Positions 17,238 through 28,731 of a stretch of DNA of 41,719 bases are shown one piece after another. The notes below the pieces were generated by a model. That model saw only the letters and a program-made list of their open reading frames with translations, made no database searches and was not told where the DNA came from. The position numbers were made by a program, and so were the translations under genes. The stretch comes from Candidatus Methanofastidiosum methylothiophilum (GTDB taxonomy: Archaea; Methanobacteriota_B; Thermococci; Methanofastidiosales; Methanofastidiosaceae). The stretch's first letter is position 1; the number at the start of each line of letters is the position of its first letter. The stretch spans positions 1 to 41,719 of the forward strand of contig LNJC01000009.1 in NCBI GenBank assembly GCA_001587575.1, given 5' to 3'.

Positions 17238-18482
17238 ATGCATTTTAAATTCTATAATTCACTTTCAAAAACGATTGAAGAACTTAATATTAAAGAGGGC
17301 AATCAGGTAAAGATGTTTACATGCGGCCCCTCTATTTATAGAAAACCACATATAGGAAATTATAGGACTTTTCTGTTTGAAGATATACTCCAGAGATATT
17401 TAGAATACTTAGGGTATAAGGTAATAAGATTAATGAACTTTACAGATATAGAAGATAAGGCAATTGAAGAAGCTAAAATGAAAGGCACCACTGTAAATGA
17501 ATTAACAAAAAAAATTGCCGATATTTTTTATGATGAAATCAAACTTCTTTATATAAAGGCTCCAACTTACATAGTAAGGTCAACTGAGGCTATAGAGGAT
17601 ACAATTAAGATAATCTCAAAATTAATAGAAGATGGATATGCTTATTATTACAAAGAAGATATATATTTTGAACCTATCAAATTTAAGAAATTTGGAAAAC
17701 TCTATGGACTCGATATGACAAAATGGCCTCAAAAGAAACTTCGATTTAAAAGAGATAACTATTCTAATAATATTTGGAATTTAGGTGATTTTATTATATG
17801 GCACTCCTGTAAAGATGAAACTTATCCCTGTTGGGACGCTCCAATAGGCAGGGGGTGGCCAGCGTGGAATGCTCAAGATCCCGGAATTATTTTACATTCT
17901 CTAGGAACTAAAGTGGACATATGTTGTGGTGGCATCGATAATAGATTAATGCATCACGATTATAACATTGCGATATTGGAAAGTTACTCTGGAGAAGAAT
18001 TTTGTCCTTATTGGCTACATGGCCATCACCTTTTTGTAAATGGGAAAAAGATGTCAAAAAGAAAAAATAATATATTATACGTTGAAGATTTAATTAACAA
18101 GGGGCATTCAACTAAAGAAATAAGATTCTTCTTAATATACTCTCACTATAGAAAAAGGATGAACTTTACTTTTTATAAATTTGATAAAGCTTCAGAGAAA
18201 CTAAATGATTTTATAAACATGGTTAACTATTTACTTACAATGAAAAATATTCAGAATTCATCTCCCAATGTTTCTAAACTAATTGAAGAGTTATGCAATA
18301 GATTCGAAGAAAATATGGGAAACGATCTAAATGTAAAAAAAGCATTTGATGAAATCTATGAAATTGTTAAAAAACTTTATTATCTAAAAAAGAAAGGCAA
18401 GATTAGCGATAAGGACGCAGAGAATATATCTAACACGATGCACAAAATAGATGAGGTATTTCAAGTGATTTTTAACAATTAG
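17238..18482 (+). CDS. Cysteinyl-tRNA-synthetase-like ligase with altered zinc site
   Basis: This 414-residue class I synthetase is of CysRS type. HIGN at 38-41 and KMSKR at 271-275 are intact, so aminoacyl-adenylate formation is plausible. In CysRS four ligands (E. coli Cys28, Cys209, His234, Glu238) bind the zinc that selects cysteine. Here Cys29 and His239 remain, but the block WDAPIGRGWPAWNAQD aligns so that Cys209 becomes Asp214, and HHENE becomes HHDYN, so that Glu238 becomes Asn243. The usual HGGG becomes CCGG (Cys229/Cys230). The protein also ends about 50 residues early, lacking the C-terminal tail used for tRNA contact, as MshC does. It heads an operon with an HD protein and exonuclease III. 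It is probably a paralogue with another substrate; being the cell's CysRS is less likely. Confidence 0.8.
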   Translation: MHFKFYNSLSKTIEELNIKEGNQVKMFTCGPSIYRKPHIGNYRTFLFEDILQRYLEYLGYKVIRLMNFTDIEDKAIEEAKMKGTTVNELTKKIADIFYDEIKLLYIKAPTYIVRSTEAIEDTIKIISKLIEDGYAYYYKEDIYFEPIKFKKFGKLYGLDMTKWPQKKLRFKRDNYSNNIWNLGDFIIWHSCKDETYPCWDAPIGRGWPAWNAQDPGIILHSLGTKVDICCGGIDNRLMHHDYNIAILESYSGEEFCPYWLHGHHLFVNGKKMSKRKNNILYVEDLINKGHSTKEIRFFLIYSHYRKRMNFTFYKFDKASEKLNDFINMVNYLLTMKNIQNSSPNVSKLIEELCNRFEENMGNDLNVKKAFDEIYEIVKKLYYLKKKGKISDKDAENISNTMHKIDEVFQVIFNN

Positions 18483-18493
18483 ATGTGAGTTTT

Positions 18494-19678
18494 ATGATAA
18501 GAAAATCTTTGTTACTTAGAATATTTGATTCTGCTTATATGCAAAGATGGAATGACAAAATAAGGCCTTTAGAGCTTGTTGAACTTGATAAACAAGGGCA
18601 TAAGATGATTATTGCTTATGTCTTAGGAAAATATGAAGAAAAAAAAAGTGACTTTAGTTGGATTAATATAATAGAAGGCGGAATTTTTGAACTTCTTCAA
18701 AGAATAGTTATAACTGATTTGAAACCAACAATTTTATATGAATTTAAAAAAGATGAAGAAAAATATAGGAAATTAAATCAGTGGGTATTCAAAGAGCTAG
18801 AGCCAGTTATATCTCCTTTAGGTCAAGATTTTTCAGATAGATTTAGGACTTATTTTAATTATAGTGATGATACTCTAAATAAAAGAATACTAAGCGGGGC
18901 ACATTTCTATGCAACTAGATGGGAATTTGATATAATTAAGCAATTAAATATGCACGACTTCGAGATGATTTCAATTGAAAGAGATCTTCAACAAAAACAG
19001 AATCGGTATTATGACCTAGAAGGTATAAAAGCCGGCGCATATACTAAATTTGGTAGATTTATTGGATTTGCGGGCCAACTTAGATTCCAAGCAAGATGGG
19101 CTCATGTACACAGGGTTCCAAAAACATCAGTTCTTGGACATATGATGTTTGTCGCTATCCTTTCCTATCTCTTTTCTCTGGAAATAGGTGCTTGTGAAAA
19201 GAGAAGAATAAATAATTTTTTCACTGGACTTTTTCATGACTTGCCAGAAGTTCTAACAAAAGATATACATTCTCCCCTTAAGAGGTCTGTAGAAGGATTA
19301 GAGGAACTAATCAAAGACCACGAGAAAGAACAGATGGAAGAAAAAATATATCCTTTGATACCAAAAGACTGGCATGAAGAGATTAGAATGTATACAGAGA
19401 ATGAATTTCAAAATATAATCAATGTTAAAGGTAAATATGAAATAATCCCTGGAGACATCAGTTCAAAATACAATTTCGATAAATATTCCCCAAGAGATGG
19501 TAAATTGGTCAAAGCTATAGATAAAATATCAGCATTTATAGAAGCTTATGAGGCTATAAAAAATGGCAGTGCAAGTCCAGAATTGCACAAAGCAAGATGG
19601 TCTTTAAAATTTGAATCAGAAAAGAATCCAATAAATTCAGGAATTAATTTTGGAGAGATATATGCTGATTTTGATTAG
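18494..19678 (+). CDS. HD-domain phosphohydrolase (YfbR-like C-terminal half)
   Basis: This is a 394-residue protein. The C-terminal half carries an HD metal site: His residues in HVHRVPKTSVLGHMM near 201-213, the HD pair in FHDLPEVLTKDIHSPLK near 248, and an Asp in AIDKISAF near 343. The HDxxEVLTxD form is that of YfbR-like 5'-deoxynucleotidases. The N-terminal 190 residues are helical with LDKQGHKMIIAYVLGKYEE and ELLQRIVITDLKP, resembling a degenerate copy of the same fold. I chose ATG 18494, because the GTG at 18485 lies within the ribosome-binding stretch GATGTGAG. It follows the CysRS-like gene by 11 nt. Likely role: nucleotide or nucleotide-adduct hydrolysis. Confidence 0.78.
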   Translation: MIRKSLLLRIFDSAYMQRWNDKIRPLELVELDKQGHKMIIAYVLGKYEEKKSDFSWINIIEGGIFELLQRIVITDLKPTILYEFKKDEEKYRKLNQWVFKELEPVISPLGQDFSDRFRTYFNYSDDTLNKRILSGAHFYATRWEFDIIKQLNMHDFEMISIERDLQQKQNRYYDLEGIKAGAYTKFGRFIGFAGQLRFQARWAHVHRVPKTSVLGHMMFVAILSYLFSLEIGACEKRRINNFFTGLFHDLPEVLTKDIHSPLKRSVEGLEELIKDHEKEQMEEKIYPLIPKDWHEEIRMYTENEFQNIINVKGKYEIIPGDISSKYNFDKYSPRDGKLVKAIDKISAFIEAYEAIKNGSASPELHKARWSLKFESEKNPINSGINFGEIYADFD

Positions 19679-19686
19679 GTGTCCAA

Positions 19687-20466
19687 ATGAAAAATATAAG
19701 ATTATTATCATGGAATGTAAATGGTCTTCGTTCAGTAGCTAAAAAGGGATTTATTGATTTTCTAGAAAAAGATAGTCCCGATATATTATGTATACAAGAG
19801 ACAAAGGCAAGAGAAGAAGATCTACCAAAAGAATTAAAAGAAATATCTAACTATTATTCTTATTTCTCTTCTCCTGAAAGAAAAGGTTACAGTGGGGTAG
19901 GAGTATACTCAAAAGAAATTCCCATGTCTGTAAAAACTAGATTTGGGATTAGTAAGTTTGACGTTGAAGGAAGAGCACTAATTCTTGAATATCCTTCCTT
20001 TATTCTATTTAACATATATTTTCCAAATGGAAAAATGTCTCCCGAAAGATTAAATTATAAAATGGAATTTTATTCGATGTTTTTAGATTATGTTAAAGAT
20101 TTACTCGCCAAAGATAAAAAAATAATAATTTGTGGAGATGTTAATACTGCACACAAAGAGATTGACATTGCAAGACCAAAAGAGAATGAAAAGATATCTG
20201 GATTCTTGCCTGAAGAAAGAGCATGGATTGACAAATTTATTGAATCAGGATTCATTGATACTTTTAGATATTTCAATAAAGAACCTAACAACTATAGTTG
20301 GTGGGATTATAAGAGTAAAGCAAGAGAAAGAAATGTTGGATGGAGAATTGATTACTTTTATATAAGTAATAATTTAGTTGATAATTTAAGATCTGCCTTC
20401 ATTTTAAATGAAGTATTTGGATCAGATCATTGTCCTGTAGGAATTGAATTATCCAATGTTAAGTAG
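19687..20466 (+). CDS. xth: Exodeoxyribonuclease III / AP endonuclease
   Basis: This 259-residue member of the exonuclease III (EEP) family opens with LSWNVNGLRS, has the metal-binding Glu38 in CIQETKA, GDVNTAH near 151-157 (catalytic Asp/Asn), a WRIDYFYIS strand and the terminal GSDHCP motif with Asp247-His248. It cuts DNA 5' of abasic sites and removes 3' blocking groups in base-excision repair. The length matches archaeal homologues. AGGTG at 19678-19682 precedes the ATG, and the gene follows the HD protein by 8 nt as the last member of the operon. Confidence 0.93.
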   Translation: MKNIRLLSWNVNGLRSVAKKGFIDFLEKDSPDILCIQETKAREEDLPKELKEISNYYSYFSSPERKGYSGVGVYSKEIPMSVKTRFGISKFDVEGRALILEYPSFILFNIYFPNGKMSPERLNYKMEFYSMFLDYVKDLLAKDKKIIICGDVNTAHKEIDIARPKENEKISGFLPEERAWIDKFIESGFIDTFRYFNKEPNNYSWWDYKSKARERNVGWRIDYFYISNNLVDNLRSAFILNEVFGSDHCPVGIELSNVK

Positions 20467-20514
20467 AATTATTCTCATTATTTCAATTTTAGAAAAAGAA
20501 GAATAATAAATATT

Positions 20515-21675
20515 TTAGAAAAGATTAACTTTTTCATTAATAATGTCTTCAGTAACCTGCCTAATATTATCAAGCCAATCAGAAGCAATTTTTTGAACTT
20601 GTTTATGTTCTTCTGCAGAAAGTTCATTTTCTGTAGATATATCACAAGCGAGCGGTTCATTTATTGGTTTCCCGATCTGGCTTAAGATTCTAACTTGGGT
20701 TTCACCTGCATTAGTATTGTTATAAACGTCTCTAGCTATGTATAAAGATAAAACGTTGTAGAGCTTTCCCACGTGATTTACTGGATTTTTCCCCGCGGCT
20801 GCTTCCATTGACATAGGTTTGTATGGAGTTATAAGTCCATTAGCTCTGTTTCCCCTACCTACTGACCCATCATCACCATTCTCCATAGAGGAACCTGTTA
20901 CTGTTAGAAATGCACTTCCCCTTTCTATATCGTCTGCAGTGTTAACATAATAATCAACATCGCAGCTTCCAAATTTATCTTTCAATACTTCAGTTATTTG
21001 CTCCTTGAATGTAATATATTCTTTTATGTTTTCAATATATTTATCAACTGTAGCCAAAGCGATTGTAATCTTAGTATTATCTCTGATTCTGGCACCCATT
21101 ACTTTTATATCCCTTCCTATTGCCGGATATTGTTTATTCATTTTGTCTGAATTCAGAAAATTCTCTATATCATAAACTAACTGTTCAACTTTTGTAAATG
21201 GGTAAAAAGAAACACCGAACGAAGTATCATTCGACAAAGGAATTGAATTTTTTCTACCAAAAACATCTTTTAAATCAGAAGACCCTTCGCCCATGAAAGA
21301 TTCTATACCTACTTTCATTTCTCCTCTGAATAGTTCTCTAATAAATTTTTCAGTTGCTTCTTTAGCAATTTCATGAATTGGAACGATTTCGTCTCCAACT
21401 CTTTGGGTAGCTCTTCCGGAAAGGATAATTAAGGGATCTTCTATTACCTCTCCTCCAGCAAATTTTGAAATTGCCTGACCGCCAACAACCTCTACCTGGT
21501 CCGTATTGTGGTGCATTATAGTACCAAATTTTTTGATATAGTATTTGGATAATTCGTTACTGACTTTTTGAGCTATCCCATCTGCAACAGAGTCAGGATG
21601 TCCAACACCTTTTCTTTCTACAAGTTCAAATTCACCTTGTTTGATAACTTTCGGAGAAATGTATATGTTCTTCAT
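20515..21675 (-). CDS. mat: Archaeal-type S-adenosylmethionine synthetase
   Basis: This 386-residue archaeal methionine adenosyltransferase makes S-adenosylmethionine from ATP and methionine. Family blocks include [17 protein letters not shown] at the N-terminus, [32 protein letters not shown], and [18 protein letters not shown] with [13 protein letters not shown] in the C-terminal half. It shares little with bacterial MetK. ATG 21675 is preferred over GTG 21684, since that GTG belongs to the ribosome-binding stretch. It is transcribed away from cdc48 from a shared intergenic region. Confidence 0.95.
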   Translation of the reverse strand: MKNIYISPKVIKQGEFELVERKGVGHPDSVADGIAQKVSNELSKYYIKKFGTIMHHNTDQVEVVGGQAISKFAGGEVIEDPLIILSGRATQRVGDEIVPIHEIAKEATEKFIRELFRGEMKVGIESFMGEGSSDLKDVFGRKNSIPLSNDTSFGVSFYPFTKVEQLVYDIENFLNSDKMNKQYPAIGRDIKVMGARIRDNTKITIALATVDKYIENIKEYITFKEQITEVLKDKFGSCDVDYYVNTADDIERGSAFLTVTGSSMENGDDGSVGRGNRANGLITPYKPMSMEAAAGKNPVNHVGKLYNVLSLYIARDVYNNTNAGETQVRILSQIGKPINEPLACDISTENELSAEEHKQVQKIASDWLDNIRQVTEDIINEKVNLF

Positions 21676-21684
21676 AAATACCAC

Positions 21685-24067
<2,383 letters not shown>

Positions 24068-25141
24068 TCAAATCTTTCTTTTTATCAAAAATTCAGAAAA
24101 TGCTTTTAAATTTATTTTTGCTTCACTTTCTTTTAATTCATTATTGATTTCATTCCAGGATTCAATTACTAATCTATTTGCTGTTTCTCTTGATTTTTCA
24201 ATACTATCAGTTTCTTTGATAAGCTTGATTGCCTCATCAATGATTTTCTTTTCATTAGTATGTGAATTTAATATTTTTATTAATTTTTCTCTTTTTGTTT
24301 TCTCTAGAGTAGATAGGGTATAAATAATGGCAAGACTTCTTTTCCCTTCTCTTATATCATTTCCATAAGATTTGCCAAAAGCCTCTCTTTCTTTTTCTGT
24401 TGTAATAATGTCTAAAAGATCGTCTTGAATCTGAAAGGCTATACCTATACTTTCCGCGAATTTTCCAAATTTATTTTCCACTATTTCATCTTTTCCAGAA
24501 AGAGCAACTGCCATCCTTGCTGCCATCCTTGCTAAGGTTCCAGTCTTAAATGCAGTCATTTGCAAGTATTCTTCCACATTTGGTTCTTTTTTTAATATTC
24601 CTTTATGCCAAGTAATATCTAAAGCTTGGCCATAGTGAAGATTTCTCATTTCTTCTAGATATATTGAATAGACTCTAAAGAGCGTTTCTGCAGGAATTTC
24701 GCCCTTCTTATCTTCTACGACTTGAAGTGGTAAGAAATACATAGCATTTCCACAGTTAATCGCTATGTCCTCTCCATAGACTTTATGCAAGGCCGGTTTT
24801 CCCCTTCTTAAATCAGCATTATCTTCAATGTCATCAATGATTATTGTACCATTATGTGCGATTTCAGGTATGACCAAAAAATCACTAATTTTTTTCATAT
24901 CTGCGCCTAGAGCTTCAGATATTAAAAGAAAAAGAACAGGCCTCCATCTTTTTCCACCATAACTAAGAAAATCCCAAATAGGTTTAGATATCCCATAATT
25001 AATTGCTTTAAAATCAACTTCATATCTTGATTTTGATTTGAAGTTGTAACTGTTAATATCTTTAGGGATATATTTTTCTAGTGTTTTCTCAATAAAATCT
25101 TTTTTGCTTTCAATAACTTTGATTATATCAACGTGAGACAT
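24068..25141 (-). CDS. idsA: Polyprenyl (probably geranylgeranyl) diphosphate synthase
   Basis: This 357-residue trans-prenyltransferase has the first aspartate-rich motif DDIEDNADLRRG with Asp103, Asp104 and Asp107, and the second as FQIQDDLLDI near 236-245. It condenses isopentenyl diphosphate with allylic primers to supply the C20 chains of archaeal ether lipids. Small residues just before the first motif (Gly98, Thr99) agree with a product longer than farnesyl, but chain length is an inference. Its TATA is at 25161-25170. It is convergent with cdc48 without any spacer. Confidence 0.92.
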   Translation of the reverse strand: MSHVDIIKVIESKKDFIEKTLEKYIPKDINSYNFKSKSRYEVDFKAINYGISKPIWDFLSYGGKRWRPVLFLLISEALGADMKKISDFLVIPEIAHNGTIIIDDIEDNADLRRGKPALHKVYGEDIAINCGNAMYFLPLQVVEDKKGEIPAETLFRVYSIYLEEMRNLHYGQALDITWHKGILKKEPNVEEYLQMTAFKTGTLARMAARMAVALSGKDEIVENKFGKFAESIGIAFQIQDDLLDIITTEKEREAFGKSYGNDIREGKRSLAIIYTLSTLEKTKREKLIKILNSHTNEKKIIDEAIKLIKETDSIEKSRETANRLVIESWNEINNELKESEAKINLKAFSEFLIKRKI

Positions 25142-25160
25142 AAATCAAATATTAAAATAT

Positions 25161-25170
25161 CTTTTATATC
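25161..25170 (-). promoter_or_regulatory. TATA box of the prenyl synthase gene
   Basis: GATATAAAAG on the minus strand is centred about 25 nt before the ATG at 25141, so a leaderless transcript is expected. Confidence 0.5.
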
Positions 25171-25248
25171 TTTAATGTAACTTTCCAAAAAATAATCATG
25201 AGATATTTTTATATTTGGATAGAATGAAATTTTATTATAGGAGTGATA

Positions 25249-26289
25249 ATGATGGAAGATTTGTTAAAGAAACTATCTGAAGCGCCAGGTGTTTCGGGAC
25301 ACGAAAATAGAATCAAGAAATTAATTATTGAGGAGATAAAAAACGATGTTGACGAGATAAAAGAAGATTCTATGGGAAATTTAATTACTACAAAAAGAGG
25401 GTCCTCTGAAAAATTTAAAGTTATGATTGCAACACATATGGATGAAATAGGTTTTATGGTAAAACATATTGACGATAAAGGCTTTATCTCTTTTGAAACA
25501 ATAGGCGGATTTGATCCTAGGACTTTAGGGTCACAAAGAGTAAAAATTCATTCTACCAAAAGAGACTACATTGGGGTAATAGGAATAAAACCACCTCACA
25601 TTACACCTCAAGAAGAAAAAGATAAGGCATTGAAGGTAGAAGATCTTAGGATAGACCTTGGTTTGACTACTAAAGAAGAAGTTGAAAAACTTGGGATTAA
25701 GCCAGGAGACCCAATTACCAGGGACATTTCATTTACAAAGCTCGGTAAAGATAATATTGTAAGTTGCAAGTCCTTTGATAATAGGGCAGGATGTACAATA
25801 TTGATTGAAATCCTGAAAAAAATAAATAATCCTGATTATACCCTATATGGAGTATTCACAACACAGGAAGAAGTTGGATTAAGAGGGGCTAAAACAGCCT
25901 CTTATGGACTCGATATTGACTTTGCTATAATTATCGATTCAACAGTTGGAGGGCCAATACCAAAAACTGAGGCAGATAAAGTTACAATTAGTTTAGGAAA
26001 GGGCCCATCAATTGATCTTATGGATAGAGGATTTATTTTAAGTGAGAGGGTAAAAGAGATTTTATTAAAAGCAGCCAATGAATCAAGCATACCCTACCAA
26101 ACTCACATCTCAAGTGGAAGCACTGACGGTGCAGTTGTGCACACAACTAAAGAGGGGATACCAACTGCAGTTATTTCTATCCCATCAAAATACATCCACT
26201 CAACTGTAGAAATCTTAGACTTAAATGACCTAGAGAGTACATTAAAGTTAGCAATTAAATCTATAGAAATAGCAAAAGATATTTTATAA
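25249..26289 (+). CDS. M42-family metalloaminopeptidase (TET type)
   Basis: This 346-residue co-catalytic zinc aminopeptidase has the family blocks MIATHMDEIGFMV (first metal His and catalytic Asp), SFDNRAGC (bridging Asp), TTQEEVGLRGA (catalytic and metal Glu), DSTVGG and SIPSKYIHSTVEI (last metal His). All metal ligands are present. Such enzymes form dodecameric tetrahedra that trim peptides released by the proteasome, which suits its position near cdc48. Adjacent ATGs at 25249 and 25252 are both possible starts behind GGAGTGAT. Confidence 0.93.
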   Translation: MMEDLLKKLSEAPGVSGHENRIKKLIIEEIKNDVDEIKEDSMGNLITTKRGSSEKFKVMIATHMDEIGFMVKHIDDKGFISFETIGGFDPRTLGSQRVKIHSTKRDYIGVIGIKPPHITPQEEKDKALKVEDLRIDLGLTTKEEVEKLGIKPGDPITRDISFTKLGKDNIVSCKSFDNRAGCTILIEILKKINNPDYTLYGVFTTQEEVGLRGAKTASYGLDIDFAIIIDSTVGGPIPKTEADKVTISLGKGPSIDLMDRGFILSERVKEILLKAANESSIPYQTHISSGSTDGAVVHTTKEGIPTAVISIPSKYIHSTVEILDLNDLESTLKLAIKSIEIAKDIL

Positions 26290-26291
26290 AT

Positions 26292-27035
26292 TTATTTTCC
26301 TTTTGAGAATAGATATACAGATACTGTTGTGGTTATAATGCACACAAAGGACAGGACAACTAAGTCTAAAAATGGACCTCGTTCAGTGACACCTGTCATT
26401 ACCCATCTCATAATATCTACGCCGTAAGATAGTGGATTTATATTTACAATAGCGGATAGCCATGATGGCAAGTTTGAAATTGGGAAAATCGCTCCACTTA
26501 ATAAGAACATTGGCATTATTATGAAATTAATTATTAAATTGAATCCTTCAAAAGATTCCATTCTTGCCGCTATAATTATACCAATTCCCGAGATTGTAAA
26601 AGAGATAAAGAACATAAGCGGTACAACTAATAGAACTTTTAGTAAGGTCAATTCAATTCCAAGTAATGGTGAAAAAACAAGTATTATTAATGCCTGAATA
26701 GTACTTCTTGAAGCCCCACCAATAGATTTCCCAATTGCTATTGAAGTTCTGCTAATTGGAGCAACTAACATTTCTTTAAGAAAGCCAAATTGCCTATCCC
26801 ATATTATTGATATAGCAGAAAACATCGAAGAAAATAATAGTGTCATTACTAATATTCCGGGGAACATAAATTGGATATATTTTAGATCTCCAACTTTACC
26901 GAAAGTTGCACCAAATCCAGTTCCAATTAGAAGTAGCCATATCAAAGGCTGAGCTATAGAGGATACTAACCGTGATCTATCCCTAACAAATTTTTTTATT
27001 TCTCTTAACCAGATAATGTATATTGCATTAAGCAT
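26292..27035 (-). CDS. ABC-2 type transporter permease
   Basis: This 247-residue membrane protein has six predicted transmembrane helices and the ABC-2 features MFPGILVMTLLFSSM and INPLSYGVDIMRWVMTG. It forms an exporter with the ATPase encoded just upstream; the two genes are 2 nt apart. Systems of this DrrAB/NodIJ-like layout move drugs, lipids or polysaccharide precursors outward. The substrate cannot be read from sequence. It is convergent with the M42 peptidase gene, leaving a 2-nt gap. Confidence 0.9.
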   Translation of the reverse strand: MLNAIYIIWLREIKKFVRDRSRLVSSIAQPLIWLLLIGTGFGATFGKVGDLKYIQFMFPGILVMTLLFSSMFSAISIIWDRQFGFLKEMLVAPISRTSIAIGKSIGGASRSTIQALIILVFSPLLGIELTLLKVLLVVPLMFFISFTISGIGIIIAARMESFEGFNLIINFIIMPMFLLSGAIFPISNLPSWLSAIVNINPLSYGVDIMRWVMTGVTERGPFLDLVVLSFVCIITTTVSVYLFSKGK

Positions 27036-27037
27036 TA

Positions 27038-28006
27038 TTACCTGCCTCTGTTCATTTCTTTCATTCTGCCTACTCCATCTATGGTTTCTTCACGTATCTC
27101 ACGTCCTGTTAATTTAAGAAAAACATCATTTAAAGTTGGTTTCCTTACATTGACCGAAGTTATTTCAAAATTTCTCAAAGCCCTGAATACTTTTGGAACA
27201 AAATTCTCCCCATTCTCAGCATATAAATATATTGAATCATTTTTTATCTTAGGATTTAGTGAAAAACAAGTTTGAAGTACTTCTTTTGCACCTAAATTAT
27301 CCGAAGTCTTTAGAGTAATCAAGTCACCTTTTAGATCTTTTTTCAGATTCTCAGGAGTATCTAGTGCAATTATTTTGCCATGATCTATTATTGCAATTCT
27401 ATTGCAATTTTCTGCTTCTTCCATGTAATGGGTAGTTAAAAAAATAGTTATTCCTTTCTTTTCTTGTAATTCTTTTATATGCTCCCAGATTCTATTTCTT
27501 GTCTGAGGGTCAAGGCCTATTGTAGGCTCATCGAGAAAAAGAACTTTAGGATGATGAAGAAGCCCTCTAGCAATCTCAAGTCTTCTTTTCATTCCTCCAG
27601 AATAATTCTTTGTGAGTTCATCTTTTTTATCCTTAAGATCTACCATTTCCAAAAGATATTTTATTCTTTCTTCCCTAACTGGTTTAGGGATATTGTATAC
27701 CATCCCGTGAAATCTTAGATTTTCTTCCCCTGTAAGATCACCATCAAGAGAGGGATCTTGGAATACTATCCCAATAGAGTTTCTTACATTATCTCTTTCT
27801 TTAGTAACATCATATCCAGAAATCCTTGCAACTCCACTTGTAGGCTGTAGTAAAGTGCAAAGGATGCTAATAGTAGTTGTTTTGCCGGCTCCATTTGGGC
27901 CTAAAAATCCAAATATTTCTCCTTCAAATACCTCAAAAGATATATTCTCTACTGCAGATTTATCTCCAAATTTTCTTGTTAAATTATCTATTTCAATGAT
28001 ACTCAT
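27038..28006 (-). CDS. ABC-2 type transporter ATPase (DrrA-like)
   Basis: This 322-residue ABC ATPase has Walker A GPNGAGKTT near 36-44, signature YSGGMKRRLEIARGL near 138-152, Walker B VLFLDEPTIGLDP and switch His in TTHYMEEA. It has a C-terminal extension of about 100 residues typical of DrrA-like exporters. The start ATG at 28004-28006 shares one base with the TGA stop of tpiA (TGATG), so the two genes are translationally coupled. It works with the permease at 26292-27035. Confidence 0.93.
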   Translation of the reverse strand: MSIIEIDNLTRKFGDKSAVENISFEVFEGEIFGFLGPNGAGKTTTISILCTLLQPTSGVARISGYDVTKERDNVRNSIGIVFQDPSLDGDLTGEENLRFHGMVYNIPKPVREERIKYLLEMVDLKDKKDELTKNYSGGMKRRLEIARGLLHHPKVLFLDEPTIGLDPQTRNRIWEHIKELQEKKGITIFLTTHYMEEAENCNRIAIIDHGKIIALDTPENLKKDLKGDLITLKTSDNLGAKEVLQTCFSLNPKIKNDSIYLYAENGENFVPKVFRALRNFEITSVNVRKPTLNDVFLKLTGREIREETIDGVGRMKEMNRGR

Positions 28007-28677
28007 CAAATTGCACCTTTAGCAAGATCTTCTAGTACTTCACGAGGATTTTTGGCTTTAGTAACACCTGAAGCTAGTAGAACTCCCTCAGCTCCTAATT
28101 CAATTGCTTTTTTGATATCTTTTCCATTTTTTACCCCAGCTCCACATAGTACTTTAGTTTTAGGAGAAATATCCCTAATAACTTTGACAGTATTTTTAAC
28201 AATATCTGGATCTGCATCAGTGACAGATATATCTCCTCCTATCAATTCAGGGGGTTCAACGGCAATGAAATCTGGATTAAACATGGCGACTGCTTTACTT
28301 ACAGCAAGATTATTGGTACAAACTACAGATATGAGTCCAAGTTCTTTACACTTAGTAACAATATTTTCAATATCTGCTATCTTTAATCTATTCTCAGAAT
28401 GATTGATAAGAGTTCCAACTGCTTTAGTAGCTCTAATACCTTCAAGAGTTGTTTTTCCAGTCCCGCTTCCTGGTTTTATGTTATCAACATGTTGTGAGAA
28501 TACAGGTATTGAGATTTTTTCAGCTATGTAAAATAGATCTATCATTTGAGGGGCAATTGCTATATTCACGCCTGTTTTTTTGGAAACTTCTTGACATATT
28601 TTTGCAAGTTCAAGGCCCCTGCTCCCAGATATTTCATTATAAATTTTATAATTAACAAGAATAATTGGTGTTTTCAT
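28006..28677 (-). CDS. tpiA: Archaeal triosephosphate isomerase
   Basis: This 223-residue TIM interconverts dihydroxyacetone phosphate and glyceraldehyde 3-phosphate. Lys11 (VNYKIY), His93 (LINHSENR) and the base Glu141 (AVEPPELIGG) are in place, and the glycine-rich phosphate site is CGAGVKNGKD. The shorter length compared with bacterial enzymes (about 250) is typical of archaea, whose TIMs are tetramers. The stop codon overlaps the start of an ABC ATPase gene; that operon link has no obvious metabolic reason. Confidence 0.95.
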   Translation of the reverse strand: MKTPIILVNYKIYNEISGSRGLELAKICQEVSKKTGVNIAIAPQMIDLFYIAEKISIPVFSQHVDNIKPGSGTGKTTLEGIRATKAVGTLINHSENRLKIADIENIVTKCKELGLISVVCTNNLAVSKAVAMFNPDFIAVEPPELIGGDISVTDADPDIVKNTVKVIRDISPKTKVLCGAGVKNGKDIKKAIELGAEGVLLASGVTKAKNPREVLEDLAKGAI

Positions 28678-28731
28678 TTTATCACAATAAATAAAAGATA
28701 GACTTTATTTTTATTCTTTTGCATGCAAGAT

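Noticed and set aside
17238..18482. CysRS-like gene dismissed as a truncated pseudogene
   Set aside because: The frame is fully open, both nucleotide-binding motifs are intact, it is the lead gene of an ordered operon, and the substitutions cluster in the substrate pocket and are not scattered.
20515..21684. SAM-responsive riboswitch in front of the S-adenosylmethionine synthetase
   Set aside because: The leader is too short (TATA within about 50 nt of the start) and no riboswitch-like stem set is visible.
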